DNA of 64,000 bases from Ensifer sesbaniae. GTDB taxonomy: Bacteria > Pseudomonadota > Alphaproteobacteria > Rhizobiales > Rhizobiaceae. Position 1 is the stretch's first letter, and each line of letters begins with the position of its first letter. The notes beneath the pieces were generated by a model. It did no database searches, was not told where the DNA came from, and saw nothing but the letters and a program-made list of their open reading frames with translations. The stretch lies in NCBI RefSeq assembly GCF_013283665.1, contig NZ_JABEKU010000002.1, positions 62,001-126,000 of the forward strand. Reading direction: 5' to 3'. A program made the translations under genes and the position numbers. Shown one piece after another: positions 42,702-54,700 of the stretch.

Positions 42702-45700
42702 ATGCCGCTGTCGTCGATGCTTGATTCCAGGAATTCCCGTCACCTTCGCCAAAAATCAGCCGCACAGGATGGGCCACCTCCCCAGGAAACGGCTATGGTC
42801 GAACGCCTTTTCCGGTGGTTCGGTGGCAGGAAGGCGCGAGGCTTCACACCGCGCTCGGAAACCACCCATCTGTCCGGGCTCGCGCTCGAGACGCTTGAGC
42901 CTCGCTACCTGTTGTCTGCCGATATCATGCCCTTTGCGGTGGACATGGTCGGCGATGGCGGCGCCGACTACAGCCTGCGCTATGACAATCTCATCCAGAC
43001 GGTCCAGGTTTACGACAACAGGTCGAGCCTCCTCGTTGCGCAGCGGAACGCTGCGGAAATCGACTATATCCGGGTGACCGGCACGGCGGCGAACGACACG
43101 CTGACAATCGATTTTGGCACGGATTTCCTTCAGGCGCTCGATATCGATTTTCAGGGCGGTGACGGCGACGACAAGCTCTCGCTGACCGGCGGCCTGTTCG
43201 ATCTCGTCGAATTCGCGGCCGATGGCGCGAAGTCCGGCGTGTTCACCGCCGTAGACGGCCAGATCAGCCATCGGATCGGTATCGGCGGCGTCTCGGCCGT
43301 GACCGATGCCACGACTGCGCAGGAGCGGATCTTTGCCGACGTGACCGGTGAGGGGCAGACTCTGCGCCTCAGCGATGCCGGCACGCCCGGAGATGGGTTC
43401 TCGACGCTCGACAGCATCAATGACGGCGCGCTGGTGTCCTACACCTTTGCTTCGCCCAATCTGAAGCTGACAATCGACACTGGAGCCGGCGACGACACTT
43501 TCGTTCACAACGGCTTCGACAACGCCATTTCGGGCAAGGTTCTCTTGAGTGGCGGTGCAGGAAGCGACGCGGTAATCGGACCGCCGGAAGATACCGACTG
43601 GAACATAACCGGACTGAATTCCGGCAACGTTTCAGGGGTGTCCTTCGTCGAGGTTGAGAATCTCAGAGGTTCTGCCGACAACGAGGACACCTTCTTCGTT
43701 TCAGCCGGCGGCGGACTGGCCGGCGTCATGGACGGCGGCGCCGGTGGCTTCGACAGCCTCGTTCTCGATGGCGGTGTCTTCCATTCCGTCACTTACGTTG
43801 CGACCGGTCCCGCCTCCGGCACGATCACCCGCGATGGCCAGGTTCTGCGCTACGACGGCCTGGAGCCGATCACAGACAAAAATACGGTCGTCGCCGATCG
43901 CATTATTGCGACCAGCGATTTCGACGACGAAGCACGCCTGAAGGACAACGGTGACGGCACTCTGACGCTCGAGTCGCTGTCGCTGATCCCGACCTTCGAG
44001 GAGGTCACCTTCGCCAAGCCCACCAACAGCCTGACGATCAAACTTGGCGCAGACCTCGGCATCCCGCTCCTGTCGAAGGATGTCCTGACGGTTACGGGCG
44101 TCAACCTCGGGGCTGCGAGCCTTACCGTTTTTGGCGAAAGCGCTGCCGATACGGCCGGCGATGACGGCAAGGACGAAGTCCTGATCGAGGGGGCGAACAC
44201 ATTCGGTGCCTTGGCGATTCATGCCGAAAAGATCACGGTTTCAGGCAATGTTTCGGCGACGACGGTTACCCTTGTGGCGCTCGCCGAAGACGACGGCAAA
44301 ATCACCGGCGGCGCCTATTTCGCGACACCCGAGGCGATCATCGACCTCAGCGGTGCGACCATCACCGCCTCTGGCGCTGTGCAGATCTCGGCGACGGCGG
44401 ATGCGACCGTTTCGGCTTCGACCGCGGAAGTCGGGCCGCTCGAAGGCGTCATCGTCACCGTGCTGCCGGAGGCGAGGATCAAATTTGACAACAGCACGCT
44501 GACGGCTGCGAGCCTTTCGGCCGGCAGTTCGGTCAGCGTTTCGCTGACCGCAGCCGACGAAGGCGATGCAAGCGAGAACGACACGACAAAGGATGCCGCG
44601 GTTTCCGTGACAGTTGTTCTCAGCGATTCCATCACCGAAGTGCTGGGCGGGAGCGCCCTCAACGTATCCGGCGCTGTTTCGCTGACCGCCGACACCAATC
44701 TCGCATTGACGACGACCGCAGATGGCGGCTCCGGCTCCAAGGGTGCCAGCGTTGCTGTTTCGGAAGTGAACGCGACAACGCGCGCCTATATGTCGGGCAA
44801 TTCCGCGCTCAACGCCAATAGTGGTAACCTGCCCGATTCCGTCGCCTTTAGCGCAACACTGACCAGCAATGTCAGCACCACAGCGATTTCCAGCGCCGGC
44901 GGTTCGAACCAGGGCGACGGCTCAAACGAATCCGAGAAGCGGCTCGCCGACCCGAACCAGGACAGCAATACCTCGGACAAGGCAACGACGAGTGGCGGTG
45001 ACATTACCTTTGCCGGCGCGGTGGCCGTCTCCGATTACCGGACCACGACCGAGGCCTATGTCGACAGTTCGACCCTTGTTTCTGCGACGACCCTCGGCTT
45101 GACGGCGACCTCCACCGAGAGCGTCACGGCATCGGCAGACGGCTCGGCCACGGGCAGCGCCGGGACCGGCGTTGGCGTGGCTGTCGCGCTCGGCATTGCC
45201 GACGTTACCACTCGCGCCTATATCGCCGGAACGTCCGACCTGACGGCAAGTTCCGTCAACCTCAATGCCACGCTGAACGCCGGCGACAGCTTCGTCGTGA
45301 CGGCGGAAGCCGGTGCCGGCGGCGCCGAAACGAATGTCGCCGGCGCTCTCGCGGTCAGCATCATCATGACCGACGTCGAGGCCGTTATCGAAGCGGGCGC
45401 CTCGGTCGACCTCAATGGTGCGGACCTCAGCCTCACCGCTTCGTCGACCACCCATGCCGAGACGGCCGCCACCCCGAACGGCGACGACCTCGGCGAAGCC
45501 GGCGAGACCGGCGTCGGCGGTTCGGTAGCGCTCGCGGTCATCGACAACAATACGAGCGCACTCGTCGAAAACGGGGCGACGGTCACGGCAGCAGACGACG
45601 TGACGCTGTCGGCAACCGGCAGCCATGAATCCGAAACGACGGCGGAAGCCGGCGGCACCGGTGGCAGCACAGGTATCGGCGGTGCAGTGGCGATCGACGT

Positions 45701-48700
45701 GATCGACAACACCACCCGCGCCTCGCTCGGAACGGATGAGGTCGAGCTCGACATAACAGGAGATTTCTCTGCAACAGCGACCCATCATGGGCTGAGCACG
45801 GCCACGGCTGACGGCACCGCGATCGGTTCGACCGCTGTCGGCGCGGCGATCGCGCTTGCCTTCGTCGACAACCGTGCAATCTCGACCACAAACCGGAACC
45901 TGCGTGCTGACGGCTCTGTCAGCCTGTCGGCGTTGGGCGACGGCTCCAGCAAGGCGGAAGCCAAGGCAAGCGCGAAGGGCGCCGACAAGAACGACGAATC
46001 CGCCGACGGCAACACCAAGGCCGACCAGCAGAAACAGAAGCAGGTCGCCTTCGCCAACAGCAAATCCGGCGATGCCGACAGCACGAGCCAGACCGCTAAT
46101 ACCGGCGGCGGCAGCGGTGGCGATGTCGGCGTTGCAGCTGCCCTTGCGATCAACGTCTCCGACAGCGAAGCGCTGGCCAGCATCGGCAATGGCCGCACCA
46201 TAACGGCCGGCGATGGCGCCGGAACCGGCGGCGTGAGCCTGCAAGCCAAAAACAACACGGATGCCTCGGCAGTCGCCGATGGCAGCGCGACGCTCGAAAG
46301 CGAAACCTCGGGCACGGCGGTTGGTGCTGCAGTGGCGATCAATGTCGCCGATATGAGCAACAGGGCGATCATCGGCACCGGCGCGATCGTCAATGCCGAC
46401 GGCAGCGTCACGCTGTCTGCCACGATGAAGAACGTCGGCGGCGACCAGAAGAACGTCTTCGAAGCGCATTCGACTTCCGGCGCCAGCGGCGGCGACACCG
46501 GCGTTGCCGGATCGTTTGCGCTCAACGTGTCGGATGCCACCGCGGAAGCGGCGATCCGGCCTTCCGCCAGCATCACGCTCAGCAGCGACGACGCTACGCT
46601 TACAGCCTCCAATACGTCCGAAAGCAGCGCTGTCGCCGAGGCGGATGCCGAGAGCGCCAGCACCGGTGTCGGGGCCTCCTTTGCGATCAATGCGGCCGAC
46701 AACACGGCGTCGGCCAAGGTCGAGAATTCCGCCGTCCTGACTGGCCTCGATGACCTGACGCTCAGCGCCACGGGCAGCCACAAGACCACCACGACGGCAG
46801 AATCCGGGGCGGCAGCTGAAGATGGTACCGGCGTCGGTGGCGCGATTGCGATCACCGTTGCCGACAATGTGACGGAGGCAAAGCTCGGCACCGGCGGCCT
46901 GATCGATCTCGACGGCGCCTTCAGCGCCACCGCGACCCACCATGGCGATAGCACCACCTCGGCACTGGGCGATGCGCTTGCCGGCGACACGGCGGTCGGT
47001 GCGGCAATCGCGCTGGCGTTTGTCGACGACAGCGCCACTGCGACCACGGCCCGCAATATAACCGCTGATGGCAATGTCAGCTTCGCAGCCCATGGCGATG
47101 GTGCGAGCAAGGCCGAAGCCACGGCCAGCGCCGCCGGCGCGGACAAGGACAAGGAAAACACGAGCGGTAACACGACCGCCGACGATCAGAAGAACAAGCA
47201 AAAGCAGCTTGCCAACGAGAAATCGGGCAAGACGAACACCGGCGACAAGTCCGCAACGAGCCAGGGCGGCACTGGCGGCGGCCAGGTGAGCGTCGCTGCA
47301 GCGCTCGCCATCAACGTCTCGTCGTCGCTTGCCGTCGCTTCGATCGGTGATGGCGTCACGATCATTGCCGGGCAGGGCGTAGGCACCGGAGCGCTTCTGC
47401 TCCAATCCTCCAACAACATGAATGCCAGTGCCACGGGCGACGGCAAGGCAACGACCACGAGCAGCGGCACCGGCGTCGGTGTCGCCGTTGCCATCAACGT
47501 CGCGACCATGCGGAACGAAGCCTCGGTCGGGGCAGGCGCCCACATCACGGCCGATGGCCTCACGGCTTCGGCGACAATGAAGACGGTCGGCGGCAATGCC
47601 GAGCACAATTTCGGTGCGAAATCCACGTCAGGTGCGAGCGGCGGCGACACCGGCGTGGCGGGTTCGTTTGCCTTGAGCGTTGCAACCACCAATACGCTCG
47701 GCACGATCGGGCTTGACCACGGCGGTGGCGGCACGACGAGCGTGGCGCTCACCGGCGGCAATGTCAGCCTGCAGGCGACCAACACAACCAAATCGACGAC
47801 AGAGGCGACCGCCCATGGCGCCGGCAGCGGTTCGGGAAGCACCGGCGTCGGCGCATCGATAGCACTTGGAATTTCACTCAACACGACCTTCGCCGGGATC
47901 GAGAACGGCGAAACGGTCAGCGGCAATACCGGTAACTTCCAGGTTCTTTCCACCTCGAACGATACGGTCACCACCACGGCCAAGGCCGGCGCAGCCGGCA
48001 ACACCGCCGTCGGCGGCGCAATTGCAGTCGCCTACGTGGATAACGACACGGATGCGCATATCGGCACGGGTGCCGGCGGCGCGATCACGCTCACCGGCAA
48101 TCTCGCCGCGCAGACGACCCATGCCAGCACGATCCATACGCTCGGCGACGGCGAAGCGGCAGGCAGCAATGTCGGTGTCGGCGTTTCGCTCGCTTTGAAC
48201 ATCGCGGAAGTGACCAACGACGCCTTTGTCGGCAGAAACTTCTCCGGCGCCAACAATGTCAGCGTCACTGCCACGTCGACCTTCGACACGAAGGCAGAAT
48301 CCAAGGCCAGCGCCAAGGGTAACGACACCTCGAAGGCGAACTCCGACCAGGAGACCAGCAACCAGACGAGCATGGCGCAGAACCAGAGTGGCGGCTCGAA
48401 GGCGCCGACCCAATCTGGCAGTAGCAGCCTCGGCACCGCCGATAGCAAGAGCACGAACGAGACCGGCAAGTCGACACAGGGCGGGACGAGCGTCGCCGCA
48501 ACGATCGCCGTCAACTTCCTCGACGCCGACAACACCGCGACGATCGCAAGCAATGTCGTGATCGGGTCCTCGGGTGCGATGAAAATCGAAGCGACGATGA
48601 CCACCGACGCGCGCGCACTCGGCACGGCGACGGCGACCAATACCAGCGCCAACACTGGCGTCGCCGCCGCGGTCGGCCTCAACATCGCCTTGCTCGACAA

Positions 48701-51700
48701 TACCGCGCAGGTCAATTCCGGCGCCGACCTTACCGCCGGCTCGATCAAGGTACGGGCAGTCACGGCCGATGGCGAAAGGAATACCTTCCAGGCGCGGGCA
48801 CTGGCCGGCGCCGTGTCGAAGAATACAGCCGTCGGCGGCTCCGTCGCGATCAACTATCTCGACGTCAATTCAAGTGCGGTCATCGGCAACAATGCCGATC
48901 TCGACGCCAATGCCGGTGGCATTGCCATCAATGCAGTCAGCGTCAACGAGATGCAGAGCATCGCCGGCGGTGCGGCGCTCAGCAGCGGTAGTGGCAGCAC
49001 CGGCGTCGGCGTCGCGGTCTCCATCAACATCGTCAACGATCTCAACACCAAGGCCGACGTCGGAACCGGCGTCGATGCCGAGGCTACCGGCGCGATCGGT
49101 GTCACGGCGCATGCCGAGCTGTTGCCGATTACCGAGAGCCTTCCTGTCATCGGCAATCTGGCGGTGACCAGCTTTGCCGCCGGCGTTGCGGCAAGCAACG
49201 GAACGGCGGTGGGTGGCTCCTCCAGCGTCAACGTCATCTTCATGGAGACGCATGCCTTCATCAATGATGGCTCCGACTTTGACGGCGATGGCGGCGTGAC
49301 CGTCGAAGCGACCGACATCTTGACCATGGTTAGCGGTGCTGGCGGCATCGGACTGTCCGGCGGCAGCAATGCCGGTGTCGGCATCGGGCTTGACGTGAAC
49401 GTCATCATTCGCAACACCAGCGCCTGGGTCGGCGGAACCGCGGACCTCGGTGCGACTGCCGGCAATATTCTGGTCAATGCGGATTCGTTCGACACCATCA
49501 CCTCGATTGCCGCCACCTTTGGCTTGAGCCTCAGCGGCTCGGGCGTTGCCGCCTCCGTCGGTGTCGTCGTGCTCGACACCTCGACCGAAGCCTATGTCGA
49601 GACGGGAACGGCACTCGACAAATCTGAACTTCATGCCGGCGGAAATGTCTCCGTCAAGGCAACCGGTGACGCCAAGATCTTTGCGCTCGCCGGCGGCGTC
49701 GCCTTCGGCCAGGGCGCCGGCATCGGTATCGCCGGTACGGTCTTCGTTCACATCGACGATGTGAAGGCACAGATTCTCGGCCACGCCGACGTCGAAACCG
49801 GTGGACCGGCCGGCCTCGATGTCTCCGCGATCTCGACTGAGGATGTGACCACGATCGCCGCCGCCGGCGGTGTATCGACCAGCAGCGCTGCCGTGGCTGG
49901 CTCTGTTGCCGTCACGGTGCTGACGGAAACGACGATCGCGCGCATTGGCTCGAATACGGCGGTGACCGCCCAGTCCGGTGCAAACGATCCGGGTGTTGCG
50001 GTCTACGCTTATGGCGAGACCGATCTGCTCACTGTCGCCGGATCGCTTGCGGTGTCCGGCGGCAGCGCAGCGGTCGGTGCCGGCGTCAATATCGCGACAC
50101 TGATCAAGACCACGCAGGCATCGATCGATTCCGGCATGGACATGGACGCTGACGGCAACGTCAAAGTCGAGGCAACCAGCAACGAGGACATTGGTTCCTT
50201 CTCGGTGGCGGCCGGCGGTGCCTCCACGGCCGGCATCACCGTTTCGGCGGATGTCTTCGTTTTCGACATGACCACCCGCGCCTTCATCGGTGACGATCCG
50301 CTCGACGGTATCGCCAATGCGGGCCTGACCGACGTGCGCGCCCTTGGCAGCGTGCTGGTACAGGCGATCGACGAAACGGAACTCGACCTGATCGTTGGCG
50401 GCGTCGCCGTTGGCGGCAGCGCCGGCGTTGGTGTTGCTGCCGGCGTCGCGGTTGTCGACAAGGTGACGGAATCGTTCATCGGAGAAAACGCGCGCGTGAC
50501 AGGCGAAGGCCAGCACAGCGTGGCCGCACGCACCGGCCGCTTCGACATCAGCTTTGCCGGTTCGCAAAGCATGGGCGACGGCTACGATCCGAAGACCGAC
50601 GGCCAGGTCGGCAAGGACAGCCTCGAAGCGGGCGTGCCGGTCAAGGAAGGAGGCGGCGGCCTCGGACAATTCAACGACCTCGACCAGGATCACAGCGATG
50701 ACGGGACGCCGACCGATCCGGGCCTGACCCAGCAGCGGATTGCAACAGCCTCTGTCGACAGCGGTTTCCGTGGGGTCGCGGTCTCGGCAACCACCAAGGA
50801 CGATATCGAAACGGCAGCGATCAGCGTTGGCGGCGGCGGTTCCGTCGGCGTCGCCGTCGGTGCGGCGGTCAACGTCCTCAACACGACGACCACCGCGCTG
50901 ATCGGCGAGGGCGCCCGTATCAATCAGGACATGAGCGGCGGCGGTAATGGAGCGCAGTCCGTCCTCGTCGCTGCGGCCAGCGATTTCAGCCATCTCGGTG
51001 TTGGCGCAGGTGCCGCCTTCGGCGGTTCGGCTGCGGCCGCGCCTGCGGTCGACGTGTCGGTGGTTACGACGAAAACTACGGCGACGATCGGCGACGACAC
51101 TCTGGTCGATGCCAACAATGACGTGGCGGTGATCGCGACGGCGAAGGAGAAGGTTCTCGTCGTCTCCGCCGGTCTGGCACTCAGCGGTGCGGTCAGCCTT
51201 GCCGGCGGTGTCTCGGTCGTCTCGATCGATGCCGACACCTTTGCGCGCATCGGAGATTCGACCGTCGAAGCCGGTGGCGACGTCGCCGTCATGGCGAAGG
51301 ACGACTCCCAGTTCACGATCGTTTCCGGCGCAGTTGCCATCGGCCTTTCCGGCGGTGGTGCCGCAGGCTCCGTCGGCGTCGTTAACGTCACCAAGGACAC
51401 CGAGGCGACGATTGGCGCCAACGCCACCATTGATGCGCGCGCCAACGGCGCAGGCATCGCGAATGTGCTCAACGGCAACATCGCCACGAGCGGTGGCGAC
51501 CCAACCGGCTTCTCGACGCTTTCGGGTGAGGCCCATGGCGTCATCGTCCAGGCGCAATCGTCCGAAGTCGTCACCCATATCGCCGTTGCCGGCGCGGGCG
51601 GGCTTTATGTCGGCATAGCCGGCGCGGTCAGCGTGACCATCATCGATTCCGATACCTTCGCCGCCATCGGTGCGGGTGCTGCAATCAACCAGGGCTTTGC

Positions 51701-54700
51701 CAACTATCAACTTCATCCGGCCGCTGTCGGCCTCGGGCAGGGAGTCTACGTCAACGCGGCCAATGATGTCCGCATCACCTCCTTTGCCGGTTCGGCAGCC
51801 GTCGGTTTCGTCGGCATTGGTGGCGGCATCGACTTCGGCAGCATCAAGAACGACACAACAGCCTCGATCGGCGCGAATGTCGACGTCCTGGCGCGCAACG
51901 ATGTCGCGGTCAGTGCGGACTCGATCCAGGTCCTCAAGGGCTTCGCGTTCAGCGGCGTCGGCGGTGTCGTCGGCCTCGGCGCGTCGGTCTCCGTCTGGTC
52001 GATCGGGCAGGATTTCAGCGACGACTATAAAAACGAGAAGGAAAGCACGTCCGGCGATGCCACCACAGGCAGTGGCGACAATGCAGCCGCCGATGCGGGC
52101 GAAAAGACCGACGGCGGCGTCGGCGAACTGACCGGTCAGATGACCGGCTTCACCGGCGACGGAAATGCGCGTACAGCCGATTCCCGCGTCCGGGACAATA
52201 TGCAGGGCGCATCGAACCGGTTGAGCGATCCATCGTTCTTCTCTGCCGCCGACCTGAATGCTGCCCTGGCCCCGACGAGTGAGGAGCATGGCACCACTGC
52301 GACCATCGAAGCCGGTGCGGAGGTGCAAGCCGGCCATGATATCCTGGTCGTTTCGCGCCAGAACGTGAAGGTCGATCTGCTGATCGGCAACGCCGCCGTC
52401 GGCCTGGTCGGCGCCGGCGCAGCGGTGACCGTTCTCAATGTGTCCGAGCAGGTCAAAGCAAAGGCAGGCGGCAATCTCAAGGCCGGCAACCAGATCAAGG
52501 TCGAAGCTGAACTCGACGAAGAGATTGATGTAACCACCGTCGCCTTCCAGGGCGGGTTTGTCGGCCTCGGGGCTTCGGTCATCGTTATCAACGATACCAG
52601 CCGCGTACAGGCGCGCCTGCTCGACGGAACCGTGGTGGATGGCGCAAGCTTGCTATCGGTCTCAGCTTCGAATACGCAGGATTTGGACGTCACGACGACG
52701 GGCATACAGGCAGGCCTATTGGCGGCCGGCGCGTCCTATGTCGACCTCAACATCGGTGATACGGACGACAGCACGATCGAGGCTCTGGCGACCATCGGGT
52801 CCGGTAGCCAGATTGGCCAGACCGACACCGTGGGCGCGATCACCGTGCATGCGGATTCGACCGTCGACGCCAAGGCGAAGACCTTTGCGCTCGCCGGCGG
52901 TGCGCTCGGCCTCTCCTTCAATTTCGCGCTGATTGATGTCGAGACCAACATCGAAGCCTCGATCCTTGGCGGCGCGAACATCGATGCCTCTGGCACGGTG
53001 ACGCTGGGAGCGCTCTCAAGCCACAATGCCAAGGGTGACGTTTTCGCGCTCAGCATCGGTCTCGGCGCTGTGGGCACGAGCTTCGTGACCGTCAATGTCG
53101 TGCCGACGACAAGTGCGCTGATTGCCGGCGGTTCGACCATTTCGGCCGGTGGCATCGTCATCCTCGCCTCCCATAACTTCTCCGGTGCGACCGCCACGGA
53201 TCGCGGCGCCAAGGCCTTCGCGGAAGCCTCGGGCGGCGGTCTGTTCAGCGGCCAGGGCGCCGTGCCCACCGCCAGGTCCAATGCCGTTGTAACCGCTTCG
53301 ATCGGCGCGGGCGGTGCCCTGACGATCACCAACGACATCGATATCAAGTCGCGGCTGCGCAACTACGCGGTCGCCAATACCGAGGCAAACTCCTTCGGTG
53401 CGGCTGCGGTGGGTGCAACCGATGCCGAGGCGGTCGCCAACGGCCAGTCGAATGCATCGATGAACGCCAACATCGTTTCGGTCCGCGACATCGGCATCGA
53501 CGCGCTTGCAATCAACGGCGCGCTTGCCGTTGCGGAAGCAACCGGTGGCGGCGTCCTCGGGGCGCTGACGCTCAACAGCGCCACGGCAACCGCAAGCCCG
53601 TCATCCGTTGCCGCGACCATCGGCAACAACACATCCATCCAGTCGGCTCGCCATATTCGCCTCAAGGCCCTCGCCAACACCGAAGGTGATTCCAAGGTCG
53701 TCGGCGTGACGATCGGCGGCGTCTTCGGCGCCGGCGACTCCGACGCGACCACCAATGTCAGCCCGACCGTCTCCAGCAGCATTGGAACGGGCAGCGTCAT
53801 CAATGCGACGGGCGACGTTTCCGTCGAGGCGATTGCCGCGCCCATTCCTGGGACGCAGCCCGACTATGCGGTCGTCGACGCCGACGGAGTGGCGAACACG
53901 ATCACAGTCAACAACCACGGCCTCGTGACGGGCGATACCGTCGAATACGATGCGGGCGCCGGCGGCGCGGTGATCCCCGGCCTCAACTGGCCCGATCCGC
54001 AGGATCCCGCGGTCAATCGACAATACAATGTGATTAACGTCGTCGACGGCGGCAATGTCGACCCGAACAAGCTATACTTCGGCTCGACTTTCGACGCCGC
54101 AAGCATCGATTCCGAAACCGAAATCATTACTTTCCAGGGCGCGCACAATTTTATCAGCGGCGACGCCGTGCGTTACTACGCCGGTCCCGACGAGACGGTT
54201 AACAGCTTCGGCCTGACCGAAAGCAATCTCTACTACGTTCTGGTTATCGACGAATCCCATATCAAACTGGTCAATACGCATGACAAGGCGGTCAACCCGC
54301 AAAACTACTTCAAGAACTTCCAACCCGACGATATCGCCGGCAATCAGATCACGATCTCCGGTCATGGGTTCACCAATGGCATGGCCGTCAACTATGACGC
54401 GCCCGACGCCAAGACCTTCGTCAGCCGGCAGGTCGACGTCCATCCGACGGCACTCAATCCCGACGGTTCGCCGATCGACGACGGCACGCAGAACAACATT
54501 CGCTTCTTCGACGACAACGGTAACGCGCTGAACCATGGGTTCAGCGAGGGCGAGCACGTCGTCTATAATGTCGAAACGGAAACGGGAGCGCCGGGAACGG
54601 CGATCGGTGGGCTGTCCGATGGCGAGACCTACCGCGTCCACGTTGTCAATTCGACCACGATCCAACTGAAGCGCAATGACGTCGTCACCGAACAGGTTCA

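Noticed and set aside
44922-47606. Long - strand open frame opposite the giant gene (894 codons), and similar ones at 48870-52337, 56349-58301 and 58563-61715
   Set aside because: They are antisense shadows of a GC-rich, repeat-coding + strand frame. Their translations are rich in Arg, Asp and His with no recognisable domain, and the + strand frame is continuous and domain-like.
45606-48490. Nucleotide repeats as a mobile element or CRISPR
   Set aside because: The period is about 1.15-1.18 kb, fully in frame and part of a protein repeat; no cas genes or element ends.
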